Assembly (NCBI RefSeq): GCF_009727055.1
Contig: NC_052350.1
Location: 38,785,513 to 38,849,512, forward strand
Origin: Benincasa hispida
Lineage: Eukaryota > Streptophyta > Magnoliopsida > Cucurbitales > Cucurbitaceae
Direction: 5' to 3'
Length of the DNA stretch: 64,000 nt
In this document: positions 46,986 through 59,700 of the stretch, one piece after another
Numbering within the stretch: position 1 is the first letter of the stretch
Layout of the letters: every line of letters begins with the position of its first letter
Made by a program: the position numbers and the translations under genes
Notes under the pieces: model-generated
What the model saw: only the letters and a program-made list of their open reading frames with translations
Database searches by the model: none
Told to the model about the DNA's origin: nothing

Positions 46986-47646
46986 CACTTTGCCTCTCTT
47001 CAGCCCAAGGTATGCATCCACATGTCCATCTTTGCACCTATTTCATCATCTATGCGCCCAACACTCTGATCTTTAGGGTTTTCTCAATTTATAGTGTCAT
47101 GTATTGTCCAACACTTAGCTAAATTCTCCCCCTTAATACCCTATGCATTCACCAACCTTACTCTACGCGTCCAACCTTATTTCCTCTCTTAGTTGTGCAT
47201 AGTTCAACGCATGGTTTACTCAACACTTAACAAATTCTACCTCATGCTTCCACCTTGTCCCTCATCTCAAAGCATGGCTCCTCATGTTCATAGCATAGTT
47301 CCTTATGCTCACAGCATAGTCTTTTATGCTCATAGCATAGCTCCTCTCACAGCATAGTCTCTTATGCCCGTAGCATAGCTCCTCATGCTCACAGCATAAT
47401 CTCTTATGCTCATAACATAGCTCCTCATGCTCATAGCATAGTCTCTTATGTTTGTAGCATAGCTTCTCATGCCCATAGCATAGTTTCTTCTTTCTCATAG
47501 CATAGTTTCCATGCATCCAAAATTGTTCGAAGTTTTCCCTTAGGATGCACTTACCATGCATCCAACATGGTAGGATTTTACTCTACTATGCTATGAGTTG
47601 AGCATTTTTAGCTATGTTATGACTTCATCTACTATGCTATGACTAT
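46986..47646. repeat. CATAGCATAG-type 21-bp minisatellite region
   Basis: The core at about 47265-47520 is a 21-bp unit of the type CTCATGCTCATAGCATAGTCT, repeated about 11 times with drift. A 99-codon minus-strand ORF with seven-residue periodicity is a by-product, because 21 is divisible by three. The flank has drifting CAACACTTA / CATGCATCC words that continue after the solo LTR at 49381. Confidence 0.8.
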
Positions 47647-49380
47647 TGGTGGAGGAATAATTCTTGTTCTGTTGATGATTTGATATGCATCGATGGTCAT
47701 GCATTGATCATGCATTGATAAGAAGAATATGCGTTAATAGTATATGCGATGATCACACGATAATCTGAAGGATACGCAGTATGTGTTAATCATTTATACG
47801 ATGACTATGCATTCCTGCCACAAGTTTTCTTGCTCTCTTTCCAAGTATAACGAGAACGCAAGTTTCTCGGGATGATCTGAGGTCAAACACAGGAACTTGC
47901 AACTAAATGATGCTTATAAAGTAATGTGTTTGAGGCAATGAATAAAAATAAAAAGAAAGAAGTTGATTGCTATGCGCTACTCCTATTCCTAGCTAAACAG
48001 ACTGAGCAATTGAAGTTTGACTATAAGAATTGGTAAAGATGTGGCAACTGTTAACGCGTAATGAGATGCATGGAGAAGTATAGTTGAGGGGAAATTTCAC
48101 CAAGTCATTAAGTTTGGTCACAAGGGTAATCCCAGCTCGCCATACTAACGCATCGCACACCTCTCGGTGGTCCGCCACATGTCTATATCTCTATAACACA
48201 TGGTTTCTTTGAGCATAAGATTATTCATATCTCTAGGAACACTACTTACTTTACTTAGTGAGTTTTACTACTTACCCTCTCGGGTAGTTGGTTATAGCTA
48301 CTCAGCTCATAGACAAGCATTATGATAGCCTCGCACTAAGCAAAGAGGATTGACTCATTATACTCGCGCAACACACACCTCTCGATAGTTTTCTACATGC
48401 GTCATATCTCTATGTCGATATATGATGCATGATTGAGTATGTGATAACTCTTGCAATATGCACATAACTTATTGCGATGAAAGTAAAAGATGATAAAGTA
48501 AAAGAAGATGATGAAAATGGTGTTGAAGGAACTAAAGAGATGCATTGATTACAAAATGTATTAATGTATTAAGCCAAAATGTAATACAATACAGAGGTAA
48601 AAAGAAGGGTAGAGGGCTAGACATAGGCAATCTCTTGCTTCCATCAGATGTATGTCAAGGTTGTTAGTGGTGCCATGGATGGACGGTGGAGTAGTCTCTC
48701 TTGAGCTCTATCTCCGGCAAAGCTTCGGTCGTTAATCGGAAAGGGTTGTGGAAATGAAGAACTCTCAAATAATTTCTGCTCATGCTCTCGTTTGTGATCA
48801 CAAGAATCTGCCCAAGGCAGAGTCTCGGATGCCTTGAATATTAGCGTCAAAGCTCTACTTATAGAGCCAAATGTTGACACTTTGATAATTCCGCTCTGAT
48901 TAACCACCATGACTAATGTGGTAGGTGAGAGTGTCAGCACTGCATCATGGTCAACGATCAGGAAGTACGTCAGAATATCTACTGTACGATTTCAAAAATC
49001 TCGAGGCATGCGTTCATATTCATTTCTCATGAAAGATCAACGCATTCCACCCACTCTTTGCAATCATACTTTTATCATGGTTATCACTCTGTAGTTGCAG
49101 TATTTCATGCGACGAATGTGTCTTCATTAAGATCAATGCATGCGATCACTTTGCTATGGCTTGGGATCAACGTATGCGGTTGATTCCTGCGACAACTACA
49201 AAAATAGACATTTTGACGCAAAATAACCCATGATATAGGATTAACGAGGATTTTTAGTGCTAATCAACGCAAGCTCATTATTCCACATGAATTCTTAGCA
49301 AAATTAACTCATACTCTGCTCATCAAACCTCATAATTCTAAGTAAAAGGCTGCAATAGCTTGTATTTCTACAAGCTATCA
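47647..49380 (-). mobile_element. Solo LTR, family C (1734 bp) with TSD ACTAT
   Basis: On the minus strand it begins TGATAGCTTGTAG at 49380 and ends ..TTCCTCCACCA at 47647 (TG...CA). ACTAT flanks it at 47642-47646 and 49381-49385. Homology to 33988-36139 includes GCCTTTTACTTAGAATTATGA just after the terminal hairpin, a TATA-like TATAAGTAG near 48860, and the AACTTGTGGCA segment. The insertion is in CATAG minisatellite DNA, where ACTAT is common, so the TSD alone is weaker evidence than for the other copy. Confidence 0.82.
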
Positions 49381-49385
49381 ACTAT

Positions 49386-50770
49386 GCTATGACTTTCACA
49401 TATGCTAATTTCCTCAACTATACTATGAGTTGAACTTAGCCAAAATTCTTCATTCTTTCCTATGATATGAATCCAACTCTTATTCTTATAGCATAGTTTT
49501 GATACTTAGTCGAATTTTGAATCCAACACTTATTCTCATAGTATAGTTTGGACACTTAGCCAAATTTTAACTCCAATCTATTATGCCTCCAGCACTTAGA
49601 AATTTTGTTAAGTACTTTTACTTCCTCCAAGGCATAGTTTAGGTACTTATTCAAACTTTTTCCTTCCAAGGCTTCAAGTTCAAGTTCATCTCTTGACCTA
49701 ATTAATCCTGTAAGGGCTTAAGTGTTACACATATACCCTTCAAGTTCAATGCATGCTTCTCTCCATGCGCCCAAGATAGCTTACCTCATTCTAATGACCC
49801 TTGCATTCAGTGCACCCTCAAAGTAGACACCCTTTCATCTGGTGCAACTCCTCTTACTCCCGCATCCAAGCATAGCTTCTCTATGCATCCAATGAAATCT
49901 TCATGAGTCCAAGATGTACCAAGGCCAATTTCTTGAGGTTATGCATCCAATGTGACCTTCCGTCTCTTGTCTAATGTTGATATCAAGTGCCACACTCATA
50001 AAGTATGCGTCCAAACTTCTCATACCTTCAAGGTATGCATCCAAGGGTTCTTCCTAGGTTTACTTAATGAAACTTTCCTCACCTTAGGCTAGCTTATGCA
50101 TCCAAGAGGTAACTAACTCTCAGCCTTTAAGATTCCAACCCTAGTTTCTCCTCACATGTCCACTAAGTATCCTAGATGTGTCCAAGATGGTCTCTTTGAC
50201 CTAGCATGCATCCAAGGAGTCCTTTCCTTGGCCAAAGCATACATCCAATGTGTCCAAGAGTATTTTGAGATAGTGTATTGTATAACATGAATTGTATAAC
50301 ACAGATCTCCTAAATTGGAATTTCCTTATCCTACCAGGCTTTGAATACAAACTCCTCAACCATGCGTCCAATAGGTTCAAAAACTCCACTCAACACTTAA
50401 CCAAATTTTTAACCTCCATTATTCTATACTTCCATCCCTAGGGCTGATGAGTTGAACTTGTCTAAAGGTTGAGTCCAACTCTTCTTCATCAACACTTAGT
50501 CAGATTTTCAATTTCCTCAAGGAGTCATGCACCCAACCTTTTTCTACCAACACTTAACTAATTTTACTCTTTCTTCTCTTCTAGTCTGACATATACTCTA
50601 TTCCTAAAGTTTCTCCTAAGCTTAACGCATAGCCCTCCCACGTAGAAATTTTCCTGATACCACAACTTCTTTCAAAGCATAGTCTAAACACTTAACCAAA
50701 TTCTTACCCTCCAAAATCCAAGTATGCGTCCATCATACTTCCTTGACTCAAGTGATTGTTTACTGCACCT
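49386..50770. repeat. Degenerate CAACACTTA / GCATCCAA repeat DNA
   Basis: Short words such as AACACTTAGCCAAATTTT, TATGCATCCAA and GCATAGTTT recur without a fixed period. It looks like the continuation of the region left of the solo LTR and may be a drifted LTR interior. No gene seen. Confidence 0.5.
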
Positions 50771-53719
50771 CATGGTTAAGTGAAATAAAGAGATTGAGGG
50801 CTTATAGTGATACAACCTATACCTCTTTTACGAATAATAATAAGTCTTGACATATATGACAAGGACATAATACAAAATCAAACAGCTATTTTTTTAGTGA
50901 AATTATCACAATTGACTTTGTAAGGTCAAAAGATAATATCTTGGGTCCCGTTACAAAAGGTCTAACTGGAGAGTTTGTTGAAAGTTCATCGAGGGAGAAT
51001 ATGAGTATAACTTATAGTTTTAAAAAATTGACTAAAGAAGCAACTCAACTTAGTTGATTAGAATCCTAAGATCTAGGTTCAATATGCAAATCAATCTCTA
51101 GATGGCTTAATGAACATTAAATTAAAATTTTTATTTTTTTACCCATTCTGAGGATGATCAGACCGCACAAGTGCGATTTTAGGGCTTAAGCATTATGCTT
51201 TTAATAATTTCTTTAAGTAGGTTGAAAAAATATTTTTGGAAAAATCATATACTATTTTCATTATAGGACTCGCCTATGTGAGAGTGAAGGGGTCACTTCT
51301 ACAAGAATTTTTAAACTGAATTCTCTAAAATATTTACAAGATCAGGTGGTGTTCAAGATCAAAATGAATATATTTATGAGAACGAACTTTGTAAGATTGA
51401 GAAACTATGTGACTTTTATTCATTGGGTTTACTCTAAAACGGTTGATAGTTCAAGGCATCAAATCCATTAATTAAGTAAACTCAATTGATGTTCAATAAG
51501 AAAAATTCACCGTTTTACTACTTATCACAATTCAGTTTCCTCAATGAGAAAATACTGATCGTTTTGAGTTTCCTTCTTTACCTCAAATTATCAACTTTCT
51601 ATTCATGGAAGGATTGTTGAAATAAATGGTATTGGACTTTTCTTACAAAATTATCCTTATTAGGGTTCATATCCTCCTTGAGGTGCATGAGCTTGTGAAT
51701 AGAGATTAGACAATTAAGTTGTCTTACTTCTTGATTTGACCGTCTATCCAAAAGTAATTATATTGACATCCAAGGGTTTTTTCTCGAACTCATATGGTAC
51801 ATTCCATTGCCTAGCTCTATCCAGGCTTTTCATGGATTTAAATTGAATCTATCTAATGGTCAATGTTTAAAATATCGATGTCAATGGAAACATCGAGGTC
51901 TTAATTTTACGAAAATTCCAATGAAAACATCGATAAAAATTCGATTTCGATAGATATTTTTTAAAAAATTATAAAAAGAAAAGGTTCAAAAAATATATCT
52001 AATTTAGTAAATAAAGATTTTATGATTTTTAAACAAGTTAATATGTCAATTATTTATATTATATTTACATTAGTGATATTTTATTGTTTAATTATTATGT
52101 TTCATGGATTTCTCTATGATATAATGGAAATATTGATTCATCCCTCATGCCAATATCGAACCTATAGGAACGTGAAAATATCAATAAAAATATCGACATG
52201 TCAAACATAGATTTAATACTATGACAATGGTTATACTCCACAATCTCTAAAATTTCACTTGTATCAATATTTCCTAAATTTAAGCCCTTGGAAAATGAAA
52301 GTAGTATGGTACTAATTGAGATGAATGGCCTCCATTATTTATCGTTCTTGTAATTCCAAAACCGCTCATGAGCCTTAGACTGATGTTGTGAAAATAGCTT
52401 AAATGTGCCCAAACAAGCCTAATTCAACAATGAACTTTGAAGTCTAAGATTCAAATTCTCATACCCCACACTACAGATAAATTGGTGAATGTTAAATTCT
52501 TATACAATTTTACTGCCGTCAACTAGGAACATTCTATTGACCCTCATCGAGTTCATTTATGGAGACGAGAATAAACTTCATACACACGACATATCATACA
52601 TTCCTTAAGAACCAGTCACTCAATTATATCCGTACAGTACACTTCAATTATATCTATATAATGTTTGCTTATCATTTATCTATATAATGTTTGCTTATCT
52701 TTTTTCTTTCTTTCTTTTTTGTTTCATTCTTTTCTTCCTTGTATTAGTTAATCCCAACCTTGCTGAAAACCCGATCTAAAATTTGACAATGTGGACACAA
52801 TTAAAAAAAAGGAGTGAAGTTGCAATTTCTGAACAGTATCAATTCTAAGCTTCCAACTAGCAACTCCTATCAGAAATGTACCGCTAAGCAATAACAAGAG
52901 CCCAGAATATCTAAGGAACCCTGATACTAAAAGGGCATACAAAGATGCACAAAATTAGAGGAATGGGAGTGGACGAAAATTAAAAGCACAAAATAATGAG
53001 CTAGCATTCCTTTGATCTTACACGAATTTGGCCTTTTAGTAGATGATACAATAGCCTCTTCCGACCCCATCGCCAACTTATTGGAGCCACGACAGCACGT
53101 CTTCTCTGCTTACATGGTTTTCCTGCACATGAGAAGTCTCAGCACACCATCATATAGTCTTATACTCTCACACGAAATGTTTGGAAGTCTGCAAATGCAT
53201 AGGATACTATCGATTCTAGATGTGCAATCACTAATAAAACTAGAAACTCATGAGTTCAATTAACCTCTAAATTCGCAACTTTGATTTTCGGGCTATACTA
53301 TAGCACCATTGACTTACATAAATCATTGTAACACCAAAACCACTACTATTTTTCTTTTCAATCGTTTGTCGCTGTTTCTAAAAGGGGGTAAGGTGAGTAC
53401 GTACTTGCACTGCCCATTATAGATTCAGAGGATTCAAACACAATATAACTTGAAGTCATAGACGAGAACAGATATCAAATATTCTTCTAACATGTCAATC
53501 TATAGCAACATACAACTCCAAACAATCATACTGGTAGTTGATAAATTCATTCTCTCAAAGAAAAACAGCTAATAGAAAAGGAAAAAAATTTGATAAACCC
53601 ATGGTGCATAGAAGTTTGAATCTTTTTTAATCCTTCCTTCCTTCCTATCACCGCTTTCTGCTTCAAACTGCGTATTCGACATCATAACTAAATTTGCTTT
53701 ATCCAAATTAACATCGATC
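50771..53719. other. Intergenic DNA downstream of the histone deacetylase gene
   Basis: AT-rich with no coding signal that I trust. At 51880-52205 many AATATCGAT / ATCGATA words occur on both strands, which looks like a dispersed repeat. The right part may include the 3' UTR of the HDA15-like gene. Confidence 0.45.
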
Positions 53720-56700
53720 TCAACAGAAAAGATAAACTTGGTTGGAATGGATCTTTAACTCAATTTTATATCCAATGCCTCTTTGTTGTCTACCTCCAGC
53801 TGTAGCCTAGTTAAACCCCACTAAACTAACAATCTTCCCCCGCATACACATGCACAGCAGAAGATGAGAGAATCCTTACTTCTTTCGGTGGCAAAGATCT
53901 CCGACTCTGACTGCAATTTTGAAAAGTTAGATTCCAGCACCGGCCAAAAATTCTTTTGAATCGCAAGCACATCTAGTACAGTTTTCATCCCAGCGCTGGA
54001 GGGGAAACTATCATCCAAGTCGCATCCAGGACTTTCACCCAGCAATACCTTTTATTAATGTAGCAACAAAAACGTAAAAAGTCAATGAGGGAGAATAAGT
54101 GACACCATGGACACCCTAGATAGGCACCATAATGATTCAGCTTAATATATAATTAGATTTATGAATTAGGAACGAGAAAATATTTGCAATTTATATGACA
54201 AAAGAAGATATACTGTTCAATTTCAAATTTTGTTTTTCCATTGTTCAAAACAAAGCACCTTGATTACTGCAGTAGCTGAAGATGATATGGAACGAAGATT
54301 ATAGCTGCAAACAGAGATCTCAATCAACTTAGCACTTTGCAGGAAAAAATCCATTTAACCTACTCTGAGCACAAGCCACAAGGATTTAGAAATGAGCAAC
54401 AGACCCGCCTTCCAGTATAACAAGCAACTTCCCACCAGAGACAGTATTCAACAACTGAGTCATCTGTGCATACCCGGCAGGAGTTACCTAGAAAATGAGA
54501 ATAATAACGAAGTTTAATATAAATCATTAGTCAGAGAACACAGATTCCAAGAAATTTAACTGGTGAATCTAAATAAAGAACACTCCTAATAATAACAATA
54601 ACTCAATTAGAAAATATTTACGTCACACATTCCCAACGGATCACCCCTAGCAGCATCAAACCCTGCTGATATGATAGTGAGATCGGGTGCAAAAGCAGAA
54701 GCTGCAATGAGAAGGATAAAAAAATATATATATCAGAAATGCAGATTTAGAATTAGTACTATAGTATACGCCATCTTCAACATTTAAAAATTAGTGATCT
54801 AGATATTCTAAAAACCAATGCTCTAGAATCCCGCATATCGAGTATAATAATGATGGAGAAAAGGCTAAAATGAGAGAATTGCATATCTTCCAGAGGCCAA
54901 ACCAGATAACAAAAAGTTTCTCCAATATGTCATGATTAAAGTACAGGTTGGTGATTACAAGAATCTCTAGTAACAAATAAACCAACCAGAGACATAGATT
55001 ATGACCCTATGCCAGAAGTCTAGAGAATCTTCTCTCCTTGTCATCAAAACAGTATACTGAGTTGATCCTTCCAATTTTCCCAACAACATGGTCACGATTG
55101 GATGTGGGACATCAGATTTTAGATTCTTGAAAGCCAGAAAATTGAAAAGATGAAAGACAGGTCCCTCAACATTCAGAGAGGAAACACAGGCATAGCATAA
55201 TGCTTGCGAACGCCAAAAGGAAGATTGAACATTATTTTTATAAAATAGATAATAATAATAATAACAACTTTCACAGGCTATCTTCTGAACATTTTTCATC
55301 TCTTGTTACATGAGAAACTAGAACCACGTCCATCATACTCAGTATAACAATTTGATGAAATAAAAGATATTTGAAGACAGTAAAAAACCTTAATATCAAT
55401 TTTCTCAAACATCAACCTAACCACAACCAGTCCTCAAATGTTGATAAGTATTATCTTTCAAATATCTAATCTGGGCCCAAACAGCCCCTTAGATACATTG
55501 CTATGTCATCTGAGAAAATGTCACTAAACCAGACTAAGATATCAAAGTAGATGATGCAACATGCAATTTACGTAATTTTGACATGCTAAAAAAATCCATT
55601 AAAAAGAATAAAAAAAAGTAAAATAGAACTTTTGAACCCGATAATCATAGAAGGACGAGGATAAGGAAAGAGGACGAATGGCGCAAGTCTCAAAAATAAC
55701 ATTCATGACTAAATTATATGTATAATCCCATTAGGTGAAAGTGTAACAACAATCATAAACCATCTGGGGAACCCCAATTATACACATGTACGAGAGAAAG
55801 AAGAGCAAAAGGGGAATTAAGGTGGACCACTTGACGGCTATGAAATTGAGATGGGGAAAACAGCAAAGGGGTTTATAAAAGGTTTTGACAAATGGAATTG
55901 GGTCTGAAGAATATTGTGGAAGAAGCTGAGGATTAGGAGAGGATTTGTCCTGCTCCTGCCCTCTCGAATGCGCTGGTGACTTAGTTTTATATTTATTTGT
56001 TGCTCTGTTTCGATCTAAGATATAGTAATCATGAGAGCTCTCTTTATGTTTATCAATATAGAAACAGGGGATCGTTATTACCCCTATCTTGCATATTTGT
56101 TGGGTTTTGCTGAGTGCAGGATATTGACACCTAACAGTTTTCTCTTTTTTTTTCTTTTTCTTTTTTTTTTTGATACCCAACAGTTAACACTATCCGTATC
56201 ATTGTAAATCATATCTCATGCCACATTCCAACACAATTTTTCTTCCTTGTAATGTAAGTGTTATGTTTGAAAAGCATGATTACTAATAGGTGCTATCAAA
56301 CAGTTTCAAACTTACTTCTATTCCGAATATATTTTTTGGCACAAGATAAAACAAATAGCAGTGAGGGAAATAACCTATGGGAAGCACAACTTGCTTAAAT
56401 GCAAAAATGTAATCGTTATCACCAACTCCTGACTGACTCCAAGGAACATTCACACAATATCCTTCTGCTCCCATTGTGCCAACCTGAAGAAGTAAATAGC
56501 CCTTACATAAGTAATAATGCTCTCACAGTGGGAGGCCCACTCTAAGGCAACAAGCTTTTTGGTTGCTTGGAGTCCAAAGTGTAGAAAAGGAAATTGTAAT
56601 TTTGAAGGCAGGCAAAGAAACAAATGACTTTTATGACTATATCAGCATATGCGTTAAGCAGAAAGAATAAACTTTAAATGGAGATAAATATGATGATCTC

Positions 56701-59700
56701 TATTACTGTCCGATTGCTGGAAAAAATATGATTAAAATTACACAGTGCTGTAAGAAAACTAGACAGTTCTTTTTCTTTTTTTTAGTGAGAAACATTTAAT
56801 CAGAATTTCACTAGTTAAATAACATTACTACATTTCAATTTCACTAGTTAAGTTTTTAGTAGATCTCATGTAAAGATCAGACACTCTAGCTTCAGCTGCA
56901 CATCCATGTACAATAAATTTAGACAGACAGATACTCCACATGTTGAACAAATTCAGGATACTTGTTTAAATACACATCCAATGATTGTATATATCTTTTT
57001 TTTATTTTCTTTGACAGATGGATACTCCATCACTTGTTGAAATCATTTAGGACACTTGTTAAATACATCCCAAATGGTAGTATACATGTCAAATATATTT
57101 GAATGCAATAAATAGGAAATTTGGCATTACACGCAAACATAAGTTGAACATTTGTGATTTATTTGCCACAACTAAGTTTTAACATTTTTTCCTTTTGGGA
57201 CAAAAACTGGTTGAATGTGTGTCGATCATTGGTTAAACTAAATAGGTACTGCACGGTAGCTATTTAGTTTAGAACTACACGGTTAACTTATCCCATGTAA
57301 CAAAGTAGGGTGGGAGATTTTAAAAGATGACCAGTTGTTACCTCATCAGCAGCTCCTGTTCCAGGATAGAATCTACCTAACTCATGCCTATGTAAAGATA
57401 TATACAAGACCTACAAAATTAAGTCAAATTGTCATCAAAACTATATTAAGTCCAGGAACGTGTCTAAAAAGGAAAATCACAAAGATGACTCTGTTAGAAC
57501 AAATAAGTGAAAGTGCAGAAGAAGGTTGGAATACATGCATGTTTGAAAACCAACATTAATAACTTTAGCAGTTTTGAAAAGGCCCCAAATCTTAATAAAG
57601 AATGTTTCAGACATCAGTAGGTATATTCATGAACGCTAGTCAAGGCTTGTGATTATAACTTCCAACAATGAGATCATCTTCTCCGGCAAAAATTTTCATC
57701 TTCTGAAAATCAGAGATCAGAGAAGGAAGGTAGACCACTAGATAGAGAAATTCATTTAATAAAGAACATACCGATTTATTTTGCTCAAATATTTCCTGTG
57801 TTCCATTTCCATGATGAACATCCTAAAGTAGATAGAACAAAAAGTAAAGAGAAGGCATCGTGAGAGAGAGAATTGAGAACAGTTAAGGCCCTACTACTTG
57901 GGAGAAAAATAGCAACCTTACCCAATCAACTATTAACACCTTCTTAGCACCAGCAGCCTGAGCTGCCAATGCAGAAACTGCCGCATTGTTATGGAGGCAA
58001 AACCCCATGGCTTGTTTGACGCCTGCATGGTGACCAGGAGGACGAACCTGAGATTTAAAATAGTCAGACAACATTCTAAAGGAGCATGTACAGAGAAGTT
58101 CATTTTACAATAATGGCAAAATAAATTTTAGTATTTAAAAATGTTATTTTCCATACCAAAGCAAAACCATTTTTTGCACGACCAGAAATGATTTCTGAAG
58201 CAAGATCAGCACATAAACCTGCTGCAAGCCTAGCAGCCTGTGCCGAATGCTTATTTGCATATGTGTCGGGAGTGAAATAACTGTCATAAAAAACAAACCC
58301 AAAAGCAACCTTACTAACCATCATAAACATCACATTTACAACCCACGTCTCATAAGCACAAACTTCCATGGAAAGAAAAAGAAGGAATACAAAAGAAAAT
58401 AAAAGTAAACCCAATTCAAATTTGACTACCCCCACTTCTACAGTTTCAAAGAGAATTCATCCATCAAGTAGTGATGTTTTGATACCAAAATGGTTTTCCT
58501 CTTTAATCAAGGCGTTTGATCTGCAATCTAAAGAGATCACCTCTTTTGCATTTTTTTTAAGGAAACAAGACCTTTCATTGATATAATGAAAAGAGTCTAA
58601 TGCTCAAACATATAAGAAACGATGACTAAAGAAAAATAAATCAAAGGATGAGAAGTTGGATTAAACAGAAAATAAAAGCACTCCAATACAAACTAATATC
58701 TTGAAGACTTGAATAGAATAAATAGAATAAGCCTTAGAAAGAGAAAATCAAGAAGAAGCAAGAAGGCAAGCTAAATCTAGCGGCAATATGCTGTGCAATA
58801 TTCCAAGCTTTACCCTTGTCTTCAAAACAATCTTCTCTCTTTCAATTTAAGTCAACCATGAGAAAGGTTTGGCAACATTCCTCCAAAGAGAAAGGAACAA
58901 TAACTATTTTTGGAAGATAACATGGTGTTTCCACATTTGTACCATTGTTTCAATGGCCTCAATTTTACCTTCTTTTGGTGTCTACTATCTCCTCCTCTCT
59001 TTTTCTTGGGTTCCACTTCCATCATCCTTAGTCCCCACTAGGAAGAGGGCATATATTGTGGCTCTTTTGTTTTTGACCGGGAATCTTTTTGGTTTATTTG
59101 AGGAGGAAGGATATTTATCTCGGTACCAATTTTTACCTTGCTTTGGAAGGTTAAAGTGCTCAAGAAGGCCAATTTTTTGTGTGACAATACTCCACAATAG
59201 AGTTAACATCTTGGACCACATCTTAAGAAAATCGTACTACCTAATAAGGTGGAGAACATTGATCGCCTTCTGAATTGTGATTATACCATCGGTCTCATTT
59301 TGTAGGATGGAGGCCCTTTTTGGTTTACGTTGGCTCCTCTCCTGCAGGGCCTTTCTCTTTTATGCCTCTTGTATTTTTATTTTTTTTCCATTTAATCAGA
59401 AGTGGCTTTTTAAGGAAGGGGGGTAGCTCTTTCCGGTTAGTCAGCATGAGTTGCAAAAAGACAACTTCATCATCCATAAACAATGTCAAATATATTCTAG
59501 TTACATAAAAGCAAATACATTCTATCATTCTATATGGGAAACAATTGAGAGAGAATATGACATACCAAGAAATAACATTGCTTGTAACCTCAACAGCCTG
59601 AATGTTCTCCAGGGAATGAACCTTTTATCCCAGTGTATGGTCCAAAAACAAAAAATCAGAAATGGTTCTTACAAAATAAGTGAAGGAACGTCTATGTTAT

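Noticed and set aside
51880..52205. Possible structured RNA because of many AATATCGAT words on both strands
   Set aside because: The words look like a dispersed palindromic repeat; I could not outline one stable fold.
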